Positions 9,830 through 21,300 are shown, numbered from the stretch's first letter. The stretch: DNA of 64,000 bases from Conchocele bisecta (GCA_029237695.1 CM055279.1:6218323-6282322), one strand, 5' to 3'. Notes: generated by a model not told the origin, from the sequence alone. Program-made: numbers and translations.

Positions 9830-10548
9830 ATACATTCATCAAGAAAATGTGTTTATTTTGACAGACGGCAGCCATTTGTTTACATTGACATCACTGACAG
9901 CGCACCTGTAGAAAGTAGTTCGGCGTGGGAGTTTACTGGGATATAAATTTTGGACGGGCCAATCAAATGTTAGGGAATTGTGTAAATATTTTTTGTGCTG
10001 GAATTATTGCATGATAAACTTGATATCAACAATTCTCTATTTATTAGGTAACCCACAATGACAACATATAACGTGGTTGAAAAGAACGTGGATTTGTTTC
10101 GTCATTCGGTAATGTCACGTGACGTCGTTCGACCAATGAAACGTCCGTTTTGAATTCCTTACAACCCGGATGTGCGGACCTTGTCCATGCAGGGTAAGAC
10201 AATTTGTTATCAGTCGGGATGAATGTGATCAATGTATATCGCGTTATATCTATTCTGCAATTGCTCTGAATATTTTTATTGTTTAAGTTCGTTTGCGGAA
10301 AATGTGGTTAATTTCGTAAATGTTTCTCATGAAATACGACACAACGTCTTAGGTACACACGCACATAGTTAGTCTCATTTTGTGTTTTACGCCATGCTGT
10401 CGTTTCTGAGTTATGTCTCCCAATACTACACCGTTCGTGTGATGATTGCGGATTCGCCACATGCGGCCCAATTACGTACGTTCTGTTCCTTGGGTTCATT
10501 TGGCAATTTAGATCCGATCTCTGACGCAAATACAAAGAGTCCAAACTC
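9830..10548. other. Stretch without recognised gene
   Basis: About 700 bp with no recognised repeat family or coding similarity. The open frames are short and in conflicting strands. Confidence 0.3.
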
Positions 10549-10990
10549 AAGGTACATGATCACGTGGTCACAACAACAACAACGTCGCCCACTCCAAAGT
10601 AAGTATTATTTGATATTTTCCTCAATATACCGATTCAAAGTACGTATTCTTTTATAGTGTCCTTATTACGTAACGGAATTTTATGAAATATGGCGCAGCA
10701 AACGCGTCTTCATGAGCTGCATTTGGTGGTCTAGGGTTTTTGGCACAAACTTATGTCGTTTTCAGTTTGCGAACAATCGATTTCCGTGTCGGAGACACGA
10801 ACATCGATTCTTCGCAAAAACGACAGAAGTTTGGGCGAAAATCAAGAGACCACCAAATGCAGCTTAACAAGACGCATTTGATGCGCCATATTACATCAAA
10901 ATCCGTTACGTAATAAGGACACTATAAAAGAATACGTACTTTGAATCGGTACTTGTTGTTGGTGTTAGTACCATGTGATCATACACCTTG
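10549..10990. mobile_element. Foldback MITE, GCATGATCACGTGG family
   Basis: The ends read ATGATCACGTGGT plus a CAACAACAAC tract on the left and GTTGTTG ... CATGTGATCAT on the right. The arms contain TATGGCGCAGCAAACGCGTC and CTGCATTTGGTGGTC, with a central palindrome on ATCGATTTCCGTGTCGGAGA. Related copies: 13,303-13,702, 34,629-35,003, 62,614-63,065 and 63,078-63,444; partial copies 13,886-14,042 and 30,632-30,729. Confidence 0.75.
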
Positions 10991-11040
10991 AAACGGTGAA
11001 TCAGCTAGAAATGTGTCTCAGTGTAACTGGTACACAAATG

Positions 11041-11435
11041 GTTAATTTTGTCAAGATGCCAAGTATCTATTCGCAATCTCAATTCACAGAAAAAACAGTT
11101 TGATTGGCTGAGCCTGAGCGGTAGCACAATCAATCTGCTTGATTTCAAGCACAATATTTAAGCACTTTCAACGAACACGATTGAAAACTATTGACGAGAT
11201 TAGCGTATGCGGATATGTATGACGGAGTTTCTGGTAAAAAGCTAGAATTGTTTCTAAATGTCACTGGTCCACAACCACCGTGTTAATTTTGCCCAGACGT
11301 CAACGTTTCTGAGCATTTATTGACAATCTCAAGTCGTACAAATCAGTTTGATTCGCTGTACCTGAGCTGTAGCACAGCTCGGGTTCAGTCAATCAATCTG
11401 CTTGATTTCAAGCATAATATACAAGCATTGTCAAA
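11041..11435. repeat. Two tandem copies of the CAATCAAGCTGCTTGATTTC repeat
   Basis: 11,045-11,175 and 11,280-11,435 both carry TTTGATTGGCTGAGCCTGAG-like text and CAATCTGCTTGATTTCAAGC. They belong to the same family as 1063-1199 and 61,712-61,860. Confidence 0.45.
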
Positions 11436-11445
11436 GAAATAGAGA

Positions 11446-11702
11446 ACAGTAGGTTAGTGTCGGGAATGGGAAAACATATCTGGCAAGGCTCAGGAAACGG
11501 GATGGGCGAGGCTCTGCCGAGCACATCCCGTTTCTGTGCCGCGCCAGATATTTTTTCCCATTCACGGCACTAACCTACTATTCTATTTATCCCGTCAACA
11601 CCTACAAATGGCTGTAAAATGCAAAAATAGTGTTGACTGGATATCAAAAATGTTTCACGGCACCGTGTTTCGCGGCACATACGCACTGTGTTGACGGGAT
11701 GA
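11446..11702. mobile_element. MITE, GGTTAGTGCCGTGAATGGG family
   Basis: An inner palindrome (TAGGTTAGTG ... CACTAACCTA with CGGAAACGGGATG near the centre) is followed by TATCCCGTCAACACCTACAA and ends near GTGTTGACGGGAT. Related copies: 30,734-30,940, 35,820-36,085, 57,029-57,377 and 63,786-64,000 (cut by the window), with a fragment at 31,073-31,130. Confidence 0.7.
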
Positions 11703-11810
11703 AACCACTTACAATATCAGCGCAGGAGGTGGTGTACAACGGAATTTCTTTTAATCATCAAATATATGCAGACGTTAGTTCTATATGACATAATGCATTT
11801 CAGGAAAAAT

Positions 11811-12467
11811 AAATAATTACTCCCTCAAAGTATACTTTGCTAGAAAAGTATACCTTGCAATGTTGGTGAAATCGGCTACTGACCTGTCATGTGACAGACC
11901 CACAAATCGGCTCCCCTTGGAATGACAGAATAAATCCCAGATAAGTGGATAGCTACCATCGCGGCCATTGATCACAAGTCCCAGAATAGACCGCGTTACA
12001 TAAGAGCGTCTTGTAATATCTAGATTAAACTGGAGATATTGGGGAGAATGCAGAGAGCCGCCCAAAACTAGAGGACCTAAATAATTATATGAAAATGTTT
12101 GCATGTGGTAATGAACGAAATCCTACATGTAATCACCGACCCAGATATATAGATTTATCTGTAGCCTATTTCACCAACATTGCGAAGTATACTTATCTAG
12201 TAAAGTATAGTTTGAAGGAGAAATTTTCAATTTAAGGATAAATTTATTATTTTTTATTATACTGAATTTATTACATTATCACAGCCATTTTGGCTGTGAT
12301 AATGTAATAAATTCAGCATAATAAGTCTGCATACCTTTTTAATCATCAAATATATGCAGTGGTTATGAAATAATGCATTTTGGAAAAAATAAATAATTAC
12401 TCCGTCAAAGTATACTTTGCCAGATAAGTATACTTTGCAATTTTGTTGAAATCGGCTACAGGTAAAC
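11811..12467. mobile_element. Palindromic MITE with AAAGTATACTTTG ends (compound copy)
   Basis: TCAAAGTATACTTTGC-type ends next to GAAATCGGCTAC occur at 11,817, 12,160-12,225 and 12,410-12,467, in both orientations. Between them lies a hairpin on ATTATCACAGCCATTTTGGC. A simpler complete copy is at 56,706-57,025. The arrangement here suggests one copy next to, or inside, another. Confidence 0.6.
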
Positions 12468-12479
12468 TGACATGCATTG

Positions 12480-12955
12480 ACTGAATACATGCTGATTAAT
12501 GCCCTGAATTGACTATATACATACGTATATACCCCGGCTATGTGATACTGGTGCTCTCGGCGACGTGTTTCACTTCCTCTTCGAGTGTCCGTACTATGAC
12601 GAAGGACGCAAACGGTATATCGATCCATGATTCCATATTCGTTGACCAAATACATTGAAACAAACAGCTTGTTCAAAAGATTTCTGGAAAGCAGTTAAGC
12701 CATTTTTATAAAAACATCGTTATACAATATAATATTTCAAAGAAAATGTAAATTGTGCTCATCTTACATACTGTATTCCCATGTATACCTCGTGTGTCAC
12801 GTTATATGGCTTCGAGTAAATAAACGTATTATATTGTATTGTAAATGCTTACAGCGATTTCAAAATTGACCTTACATTGGTAGAACGACGTTACAAGACA
12901 TTACCAAATGACGTCAGTGTATTTACGCAACCCAAACAAATCCACGTTATTTTCA
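12480..12955. other. Stretch without recognised gene
   Basis: The sequence around CCGGCTATGTGATACTGGTG can be read on the plus strand as a short fragment resembling the tail of a non-LTR reverse-transcriptase ORF (CGDTGALGDVFHFLFECPYY style), but the match is short and recalled rather than searched. Otherwise no feature is seen. Confidence 0.25.
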
Positions 12956-12973
12956 ACAAACACATGGTATATT

Positions 12974-13224
12974 TTTTTATTAATTCGTTCCGACGAAATA
13001 ACAATTCGTTCCGACGAAATAACAATTCGTTGACACGAATTAACAATTCGTTCCCACCAATTAACACTTCGTTCCCTCAATTTAACAATTCGTTCCCACA
13101 AAATAACAATTCATTTCCTGGAATTAACATTTAACAATTCGTTGGAACGACTTGTTAATTGTTAATTCGAGGGAACGAATTGTTAAATTGATGGAACGAA
13201 TTGTTATTTCGTGGGAACAAATGA
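12974..13224. repeat. AACAATTCGTTCC minisatellite
   Basis: Units of about 22 bp on AACAATTCGTTCCCACGAA or TTAACAATTCGTTCC, first in one orientation and then inverted, are followed by a C-rich tract and GGGGCTCCGTA. The same layout occurs at 18,757-19,075 and 27,356-27,600. The open frames are repeat-driven. Confidence 0.75.
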
Positions 13225-13302
13225 ATAAAAAAATACATGTCCCCCCCATCGGGGCTCCGTATATATTTGCCTATCTTCCAGCTTAAAACTTATTACCATT
13301 AT

Positions 13303-13702
13303 AAGGTGTATGATCACGTGGTACTAACAACAACAACAAGTACCGATTCAAAGTACGTATTCTTTTATAGTGTCCTTATTACGCAACGGAACGGATTTTT
13401 ATGAAATATGGCGCATCAAACGCGTCTTGTTACGCTGCATTTGGTGGTCTCTGTATTTTCGCCCAAACTTCTGTCGTTTTTGCGAAGAATCGATGTTCGT
13501 GTCTCCGACACGGAAATAGATTCTCCGCAAACACTACATAAGTCTGTGCCAAACTCCATAGACCACCAAATGCAGCTCATGAAGACGCGTTTGCTGCGCC
13601 ATTTTTCATCAAAATCCGTTGCATATTAAGGAATCTATCATATAATACTTATTTTGGAGTGGGCGACGTTGTTGTTGTTGTAACCACGTGATCATGCACC
13701 TT
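13303..13702. mobile_element. Foldback MITE, GCATGATCACGTGG family
   Basis: Complete copy: TGATCACGTGGTACTAACAA on the left and GTTGTTGTAACCACGTGATC on the right, with long arms around a central ATCGATGTTCGTGTCTCCGA palindrome. The plus-strand frame across it is a by-product of the arms. Confidence 0.75.
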
Positions 13703-13885
13703 CATTACAGTGTATATTGATGTGAAGTTGATGAAGCTCGGCTCGGTACATTGTAGCAGCAAGCATGACGAGCCTCGGAATTCCTACGTGTTTCATGTCA
13801 AAAGACATTAGCCCTATAGTATTTACTTATTGCACATAATGATGCCAAGTCTATCTTCACAAAAATCTTTGAAACTTCCTTGTCA

Positions 13886-14042
13886 ATGTGCATGATCACG
13901 TGGTTACAACAACAACAACAACAATGGCTGAACATGTTGAAAGCTAGCCCACTCCAAAGTAAGTGTTATTCGATATTTTCCTTAATATGCAACGGATTTT
14001 GATGACATATGGCGCAGCAAACGAATCATCATGAGCTTAACA
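13886..14042. mobile_element. Half copy of the GCATGATCACGTGG MITE
   Basis: TGCATGATCACGTGGTTACA, CCACTCCAAAGTAAGTGTTA and TATGGCGCAGCAAACG are present in order, but the second arm is absent. Confidence 0.6.
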
Positions 14043-14805
14043 GTTTTGGACAAATCTGGACAAAGAGCACATTCCTGTAACGATCTAAAAGTATATTGCT
14101 TGCCAGAAGCATGGCGGATATGTTATTGATATAACGGCGACCAGTGCAGATCACGATCAGTCTGATCCGGATATACACTGATCGCCAACACATAAGACCA
14201 ATTTCTCCAGTCGCATCCACATATGTCGCAATGCATAAACTCCCAACCACTAACCCAGTTTTCCTATAAGGTCCGGATGCATACGCAAGTCTACGAGCAG
14301 CAGGTATTAAACGAAGATTCTTTTCGCGTTTAATGGAATTCAATTAGCTAAAAGTTTCATTGCATGCAAGCTGCTGATATGTCAGTACTCTAACGAAATT
14401 AGCTCTGCATGTAATTTGATTAAAGAACACGCGACACCGTCATAATATCAGTCTACCGTCGTTCGTTTCTTTTATTCGACGTCCGACGTGTCGCCAATGG
14501 ATGGTGGTCGTGGTGACAGCCTGTCAACAACTATGGGCGTTCTATGGCCGGGTAAACGTTTCGAATCCCAAAATGGGGCGGGGGGCAAATTCGCCCTGTT
14601 ACGATACCATACAAGGAACCAGTCTCTGAAAATTTGATGTTCTGTATTTGTCATCATAGTATACATTCTGCCTTAGGCCAACAACAAAAATTGTTTGTTT
14701 CCGCTAACAACTGGAAAAAAATTAGGGTATGTTGGAAGGCGAAACATTTTTTTTCTCGAATTTCTTTTTCCATTCACGACACACTTTTTGTACTGGATAT
14801 GTTAA

Positions 14806-15005
14806 CCCTTACAACGCTGAATTAAATTTTATCTGCTGGAAATGTTTTATTAATATTTCTCGACAAAAACTTGGTTTTGATAGCACATGAGAATCGTCTC
14901 CAGTGGAGACAATTCTCATGTGCTGTCAAAACCAGTTTTTTGTTAAGAATTAAAGCAAAAATGAAAAACAACAGACGGCAATTTCCATCAACAGCGTAGG
15001 AAGGG
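14806..15005. mobile_element. TTAA-flanked MITE (piggyBac-like ends)
   Basis: TIRs CCCTTACAACGCTG and CCCTTCCTACGCTG are flanked on both sides by TTAA (14,802-14,805 and 15,006-15,009). The centre is a hairpin on CACATGAGAATCGTCTCCA. TTAA duplication plus CCCTT ends is the pattern of piggyBac-type transposons. Non-autonomous. Confidence 0.65.
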
Positions 15006-15009
15006 TTAA

Positions 15010-15550
15010 CCCACTATGGGTTAGTGAAAATATACTGTTTTTATCAAATAAAATACCGATATGACGAACAAAAGTGTGGCGTCGGCGGGACAAAATAGGA
15101 TCGGTCGGGTTAGTGGAAACAAACAATTTTCTTTTTACGCCTTATCGAGCTTTTTGTAGATTTTCCCCTGCTCACTTGTGTGTTAAATAACACAGCTCGC
15201 TGAACTACATCGCGATCTTTGAAACGCTTCCTTATGTACAGGAAATGATGATGGCGATCACAACGACCAATACCACAAGGCCCTTGCTGCGATCTCCAGT
15301 TCTGACGTCACGGGACAACGCGTCCTTAGAACTTGAGCGCCTTGAGGATAAAACGTGACTTGTGATATGTGTTAGATATCCGGGTATGGAAGGTCATCGA
15401 GCCATTTCCCACCCTTAAATATAAGAGAAACAAATGTGTTAGATGCATGTAATAGTAAATTGACTTGTTTTGGATTGTATCCGGACATAAATGTGTAGAA
15501 ATCATTTATCGGACATTTGTAAGTTATAGAGAATAGTAGTGATGGATGGG
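15010..15550. other. Stretch without gene; contains a SINE-tail-like segment
   Basis: 15,385-15,418 reads AAGGTCATCGAGCCATTTCC followed by CACCCTTAAAT. This parallels the SINE tail at 36,861-36,903 and, inverted, 44,840-44,880. Nothing else is recognised. Confidence 0.35.
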
Positions 15551-15554
15551 GGTA

Positions 15555-15991
15555 CAGTAGCGCTTTTCTGCTCCTTACCTATTTGTATATACTAATATCG
15601 TATACATATCGTAATCGTATAGTATTGGTATATTAAATGAGCATATCGTATGATCATATAATATTGGTATGTTTGTACCGTATCATCGTATAGTACAAAC
15701 GTACTATACGAATATTATACAAACATACGACATCCGTTCGTATATACGATATATCCGTACGGATATGGTATGAATATACCATAATCTGGTATGTTTGTAC
15801 GATACAAATGTACCTGAATTATACACATGTATGCAAATCGTATAAACGTACGATTTGAATGGTATATCTATACGATATTGGTTGGTATGTACGGTACAAA
15901 CATACCGTACGTTTATATTATATGCATATCGTATAGAAAGCATATCGTATTGGTATAGTACATATAGTTGACCTGCAGAAAAGCGCTACTG
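15555..15991. mobile_element. Complete GTATACGATAT-type MITE (empty site for the MULE)
   Basis: TIRs CAGTAGCGCTTTTCTGC and GCAGAAAAGCGCTACTG are flanked by TA on both sides (15,553-15,554 and 15,992-15,993), as for Tc1/mariner-type insertions. The interior is rich in GTATACGATAT and TACGATACAAA. The sequence CGATATTGGTTGGTATGTAC at about 15,873 is the uninterrupted form of the MULE insertion site at 3318. Confidence 0.8.
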
Positions 15992-16009
15992 TATGTAACT
16001 TGTAACCGT

Positions 16010-16330
16010 CACGTGACAAAATGGCGTATTATCCCCTCGCCGAGACAAGAGGGGATATAGTGTTAGTCCACGTACGTACGTGCCTACGTTCGTACGTGCG
16101 TACATAACACCTTTCATTTTTCAGTAACTCATGAACCGCTTCACCGGTTTTAATAATATTTGGTCACAATGTGTGTCTAGGGATGTTGCTTTGTTTTACA
16201 TACGACTCACGTCCGACCGCCCAATGTCAAGGTCGCTGAGGAGTTAGGTTCGCCTTCTTTGTAAGGCAAACATGATAAAGTTGTTTATTATTATCAAGGC
16301 TGCCAGCGAGGGGATTAGCTTAATGATAAC
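16010..16330 (+). mobile_element. Pearl/CvA-like element with a single core
   Basis: A hairpin (ATCCCCTCGCCGAGACAAGA then GGGGAT) is followed by ATAGTGTTA, an (ACGT)-rich tract and one core-like segment ending in CAATGTCAAGGTCGCTG. The architecture matches the larger arrays at 23.8 and 37.0 kb but with one unit only. Confidence 0.5.
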
Positions 16331-16832
16331 GATACCCCAGGGGCCCGTTTCACTAACGAACTAAGCAAGTACTTTTGTCATAAGTTATAACTTAAGTCCG
16401 GAGTACGTGCTTAGTCCGTTTCACAAAACATCTTAGCAAGAACGACAATCGAAATTTACGATGGAAAACTAAGACAGGTAGCTAGCAGTCTTAAGCTATA
16501 ACTTAAATATTTAAGTCGGAACTAATGAAATAAACAAAGATGGATGCCCCCATGTGAGCCGAGGTGGAGAAAATAATTCACTGACAGCAGGTAAATGTTC
16601 ACTTCATACGTACTATTTTAGCAAGTATCTGCCATATAAACCATATATGCTTACATATAGATAGCCACACCTGTGATAGTTACCCGTGTATTGCTATTTG
16701 TGATGTAGGTCATGTCGTTACCAGTATTCGTTATGCCCAATTATCGTCAACATTTACAACCACTGTAGATCCAGATGAGCCGGCTCGTAACGAACCATCT
16801 ATATGCTGTTCATGTATGTCTGTTTGTCGGTT

Positions 16833-16940
16833 GGTGTCAGTCAGTTGGTCGGTATCAGTTGGTCGGTGTCAGTTGGTCAGTGTCTGTCGGTGTCTGTCGG
16901 TCTGTCAGTCGGTCGGTGTCGGTCGGTGTCGGTCGGTGTC
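16833..16940. repeat. GTCGGT-type short tandem repeat
   Basis: Repeats of TCGGTGTC and TCAGTTGG run directly into the (CCCTG)n tract. Low complexity, so the frames through it are not genes. Confidence 0.7.
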
Positions 16941-17112
16941 CTGCCCTGCCCTGCCCTGCCCTGCCCTGCCCTGCCCTGCCCTGCCCTGCCCTGCCCCCCT
17001 GCCCTGCCCTGCCCTGCCCTGCCCTCCCATGCCCTGCCCTGCCCTGCCCCTGCCCTGCCCTGCCCAGCCCTGCCCGCCCTGCCCTGCCCTGCCCTGCCCT
17101 GCCCTGCCCTGT
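16941..17112. repeat. (CCCTG)n microsatellite
   Basis: About 170 bp of the pentamer CCCTG with a few interruptions. It is open in all six frames and produces proline/leucine or glycine/arginine-rich frames that have no biological support. The minus strand is (CAGGG)n and could form G-quadruplexes. Confidence 0.95.
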
Positions 17113-17341
17113 CCGGGCACATGTTTGGGATCTTAGGTGGTTGGAGGTGTCGCCTAAGACAAACGAAAACAATGCAACATATTCCGTAACCGAAGCCTAT
17201 TGTGTCTTAAGTGGTCATTCTTTTCTTTAAAAACGATGAATATACCACCTAATGGTGTGTCATGTATGAGCGTCCGTCCGTCCATCCGTCTGATTGACTA
17301 TCCGACTGTTGTTTGTTCTTTCTTTACAGAACATACAAACG

Positions 17342-17772
17342 ATGGCAGCTGCAGTTGCTATAATCCAGGCTCGCAATATACCATGGGAACGAGTCTTTAG
17401 GACCGAACCAATCCCCTAGACTTCATGGATACGAGGACCAAATATCGAAATGCAGGCTGTCTCGTCATTTTTTTTCTACAAGTATGCGACATTGCACATG
17501 CTGACATTATACGGTCAACCCTGAGATCACACAGTATGTCAGTGTCATTGCAATTGTTGACTGCACTGCGATTTTACGCAACTGGTAGTACCCTGGCGGT
17601 TACTGGAGAGATATACAACATTAGCAAATCAAGTGGTTCTAGAAAGTGGAGTATAACTTTTGCGGACACTATTAGCCTGTATTTCGTTTCTGATAAGGAG
17701 ATACCTGGTTTTCAGACTAGATGGAGAAACAGTCCTGACGCATTTAACAAAAATGTCAGACCCGTCCGCTGA
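17342..17772 (+). pseudogene. PIF/Harbinger (HARBI1-like) transposase, N-terminal part, frameshifted
   Basis: An ATG at 17,342 opens MAAAVAIIQARNIPWERVF, then the frame shifts by one base near 17,405, and NPLDFMDTRTKYRNAG continues. Downstream, LQLLTALRFYATGS and ISKSSGS match the N-terminal half of HARBI1-type transposases (family pattern LALRFYATGSF and ISKSTVSR). The frame stops at 17,772, before the DDE catalytic domain, which is missing. The transposase was a nuclear DNA-cutting enzyme. This copy cannot be active. It lies within the TIR-bounded element at 16,341-18,540, which fits its identity. Confidence 0.75.
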
Positions 17773-18330
17773 ACGCACGTGCGCATTAATCCAGTCCTAT
17801 ACTGGTAAACATGTTCAGGGGCAATCCTATATGTATGACATTGACTCGTACAGTGCATGCATTTCTACATGTAATCAACAAATTACCCGTGTCCAGTTCA
17901 AATAAATATAATATGTCATTCGGTAGTTGTATCAGATACATCCATATCTGACCGGGCATACCATTAATAATTGACAGTACATGTGTTCTGCTGACTCTGA
18001 AACGTGATTTCTGAGTTAATGAGGTAATCTAAGTAAAATTTAAAAAATGGTCGAACTACCATTTTATTGCAATGTAAAAATAAAAACATTGTTAATTGCT
18101 TATTGTGTTGCTGTTTCATGTCATATGCCAGTTTATATTACAGTATAAGGTTCACTAGTTGGCAATAAATATATCCACATGTATTCAATGGCGTCGGAAT
18201 ATTGAGAACAAATTTATATTCTACATGAGATTATTTTTAAAAATTAATAATATTCAACATTAGGCTTGCAAATCCGTTATTTTAGATGTCAAAACACATA
18301 AAGGGAAAGTAAAGTCATCATAAAAACATA
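17773..18330. other. Non-coding 3-prime part of the Harbinger element
   Basis: AT-rich sequence in which no DDE motif or further transposase exon was recognised. Confidence 0.3.
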
Positions 18331-18370
18331 AGCCCCGAGCGGGATTCGAACCCGCGCGGCACATACCAAA
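18331..18370 (-). repeat. tRNA 3-prime half
   Basis: On the minus strand, CCGCGCGGGTTCGAATCCCG forms a good T-arm with a B box, followed by CTCGGGGCT. The 5-prime half with the A box is missing, so it is a tRNA fragment or SINE piece. Confidence 0.45.
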
Positions 18371-18756
18371 GCTGTAAACAATAACTAAGTTGTAACTTAT
18401 GACTGACTTGTTATGACCGTCTTAAGTTTGTGTTGTGAAACCAAATAAGCAATGACTTAAGTCGGTCATAACTTTTGTCATAAGTTATAACTTAAGTTCG
18501 AACTTATGAACAAACTAAGATTTGTTAGTGAAACGGGCCCCTGTTCTGTTAGCGACAAAGGTTGCCCCAGATAGAAAATAAACGTAAACTGTCACATGGC
18601 TATAGTTAATGTCTGTTTTGCGTAAACTGTTTCGCGTAAATTTTACGGTTATATAACATGGCAAATGAATATTTTGTCTTTACTATTATTTTTAGAAACG
18701 TTTAAATATTGACAAGATTAGCAAGCACATGCGGTGGTGGGTCAAGTTGTATTGCA

Positions 18757-19075
18757 TAAATTTAACAATTCGTTTCATCAATTTAACAATTCCTTCCCAC
18801 GAAATAACAATTCGTTCCCACGGGAACGAATTGTTAATTCGTGGAACTAATTGTTATATCGTGGGAATGAATTGTTAATTCGAGGGAACGAATTGTCATT
18901 TCCTGGGAACGAATTGTTAAATTGAAGGAGCAAATTGTTATTTCGAGGGAACGAATTGTTATCTCGTGGGAATGAATTGTTAATTCGAGGGAACGAATTG
19001 TTAAATTGTGGGATGGAACTGTTATTTCGGGGGAACGAATTAATAAAAAAAATTATTGTCCCCTGCGGGGCTCCG
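18757..19075. repeat. AACAATTCGTTCC minisatellite
   Basis: About 280 bp of GGGAACGAATTGTTA-type units, largely in one orientation after a short inverted start, ending in a GGGGCTCCGTA motif. Same family as 12,974 and 27,356. Confidence 0.75.
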
Positions 19076-19544
19076 TAGCCCGCTGTGTATTAACACAGTG
19101 TAATAAAAATACACTAGTGTAATAAATATGCAAATTAGCCCGCCACAGAAAGCATGTTAGGTAATCAGCCAGCTCATGATGTGTAACGATATGGCCTGTT
19201 GCTCAAGGTTCATTTCGGTGTGACGGACATGTTGGTAAATAATAATCGTTATACCTGGTTGAAACCAGATAATTCTGATGCCACAGCATTAAATGTCATC
19301 CGTATATTATATAAGGCCGTCCGTTTGGACTCTCGGGGGTGGGGGGGGGGGTGCACAAACTGCTCGCTTAGCGGTATACACTCACGTTGGTTGGTCGTAA
19401 GGTTCGACCCACGCCGGGTCGCCTTATGGCGCATTTGATAGTCTGGGCATGGGTGCTAACTCTGAGACTCTGAGACTCTGAGACTCTGAGATCTATAACT
19501 TAGGATAAATCCACTATACGATCGATTGTGTGTAAATAAAAGTA

Positions 19545-19815
19545 TATATGCAGAACTATTGTCCGCAGACGATAACTTGCTACTTGTTTACAAACAAACC
19601 GGCCATTGTAAATTGAAGGTAAATATACACGTGCCTGTATTCCACGTGTTTTCGTGTATAATACATACATGATAGAGTGCACGTGCCCGTGCACTCTATC
19701 ATTTATGTATTATACACGAAAACGAGGCTAAGATATGATAATACACCTGGTCTACCTATTTTTGGACTTGTCGATTGACCTCCAGCAACTTATTATCGTC
19801 TGTCATTTATACTCC
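19545..19815. mobile_element. Foldback MITE, CGTTTTCGTGTATAATA family
   Basis: A central hairpin with about 40-bp arms (TTTTCGTGTATAATACATA ... GTATTATACACGAAAA) meets at GTGCACGTGCCCGTGCAC. Outer parts (CAGACGATAACTTGCTACTT and CCAGCAACTTATTATCGTCT) match 6,595-6,665 and 2,595-2,700. Confidence 0.6.
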
Positions 19816-19967
19816 GTTGTTTTGTGTAGTTGCAAGTGAGATGTGACAACAACAACGCTACATTCTGTTGTACTTATGCAATAAATGGAATCTAACATTT
19901 CTGTCGATTGAAAATGATATTTATTGAACTCGTTTACTGATTTCATAAGAAACATATGGACATAGTA

Positions 19968-20366
19968 ACTCCTAATTAGGATATATTGTCTCCTAATTAG
20001 GACGTACTATGTCCTAATTATGACTTATTATATCCTTATTAGGAGTTATTATCTCATAATTATGACTTATTATCTCCTAATTAGGACTTAGTGTCTCCTA
20101 ATTAGGAGTTAGTATATCATAATTAGGACTTACTATCTCCTAATTAGGAGTTACTATCTCTTCATTATGAGTAGGAGATAAACAAAATTAGCATTGACAC
20201 AAATAGTAAGTCCTAATTAGGAGACACGTCCTAATTAGGAAACATTCCTAAATAGGATATATTATCATTCCTAAATAGGATATATTATCTCCTAATTAGG
20301 AGTTAGTATCTCCTAATTAATTATGAGATAACACTAGTTTAGCATTGGCATCCGGACGCTTCCATA
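19968..20366. mobile_element. AATTAGG-repeat TIR element, second copy
   Basis: Same TCCTAATTAGGA-type interior as 397-667, ending in AGCATTGGCATCCGGACGCT then TCCATA. The left TIR is not clear. Confidence 0.55.
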
Positions 20367-20557
20367 TCCATGCTTATCTACGTCTTCTCCAAATTGTCAT
20401 TCATTCTCCAATCGCCGGAAGCTGATTTATTGAGTATTCCCGTGTGTATGTGAGACGACAATTTGTCAAAATCTAAAATGTCATTTCCTACCGTCTAAGG
20501 GCGAAATGTTGCGCCCAATAATCTTACAGTTAATTATAAATGGCGCATATATCTGCC

Positions 20558-20945
20558 TCTGACTGGAGAAATTGGGCTTATGGGATTTGCGGCCAATGTA
20601 GATCCAGATCAAACAGCACACTCCCGTAGACATATAGCGACCTGTATTGCTTGTTTGAAGCATGAGCCGTGCTTCAATGACGGAATGGCGAACTGTGCAG
20701 ATCCTGATCAGACTGTGCGGATGTGCAGTCTGATCTGGATTTACACTGGTCGCACAACACATAAGCCCCATTCCTCCAGTGACAGCCACAGAAATGTTTT
20801 GCCATTCCATCAATGAAACACCCGCCATGCTTCTAACAAGCAATATGTGTCGTTATCAGGCTACATGAATGTGCTATTTAATCTGCAGATACGTTAGTCA
20901 TAAAACCCGTAAGCCCCATTTCCCCAGTGACAGCCACATATGTGT
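20558..20945. mobile_element. Palindromic MITE, GTGACTGGAGAAATGGGGC family (compound)
   Basis: Copy ends at 20,558 (CTGACTGGAGAAATTGGGCT), about 20,790 (CCCATTCCTCCAGTGACAGC) and about 20,935. The middle carries CAGATCCTGATCAGACTGTG and its inverted partner. Plus- and minus-strand frames are by-products. Confidence 0.65.
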
Positions 20946-20955
20946 CTGTGAATGA

Positions 20956-21300
20956 ATGGAGAAGTTGAATAGGGAGTCTGGAGTTTGTCATCAGTTACTG
21001 TCTATTGCGCGGAATATGCCCTCAATGTATGGCTGTACAAACGATGCAAAAGCAATAAACTGTAATTACATTGTATTTCGTTGCGAAATTTGGCCGAAAA
21101 TTGTATTTATTACGGAATTATGTCTGTGGGAACTTAACATGGAAGAAAAGGAGCTCGAGACCCCTGAGAAGGAGTCGAAAAACGGCAAAAGATATAAGTT
21201 ATTGTTCACATATTGGATATTTTAAGGAATTAAATGTGAGGGAGCGCTAGCGACCGCAGCATTTACTTCCTGAAAAATCCAATGTGAACAATAACCGACT
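20956..21300. repeat. Palindromic repeat related to the 59.5-kb foldback
   Basis: AACTTAACATGGAAGAAAAG and GAGTCGAAAAACGGCAAAA parallel 59,715-59,790. An outer inverted pair around TTATTGTTCACATTGGAT closes near 21,295. No protein family is recognised in the open frame across it. Confidence 0.4.

Larger units (their letters stand above)
16341..18540 (+). mobile_element. PIF/Harbinger element with transposase remnant
   Basis: The ends are inverted copies GGGCCCGTTTCACTAAC, followed on both sides by text on CATAAGTTATAACTTAAGT, with CAG on the left and CTG on the right (a CWG-type target; the two flanks differ at one base). The 2.2-kb interior holds a Harbinger transposase fragment on the plus strand and a (CCCTG)n tract. 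The terminus resembles the Harbinger-type MITEs at 6,672 and 48,870, suggesting related families. Confidence 0.7.

Noticed and set aside
12257..12676. 139-codon minus-strand frame
   Set aside because: It has no family similarity and covers a MITE hairpin. The opposite strand has a brief reverse-transcriptase-like phrase that is too short to call.
16775..17230. Long open frames on both strands rich in CPALP or GRAGQ
   Set aside because: They are translations of the (CCCTG)n tract, which is open in every frame, and match no protein family.
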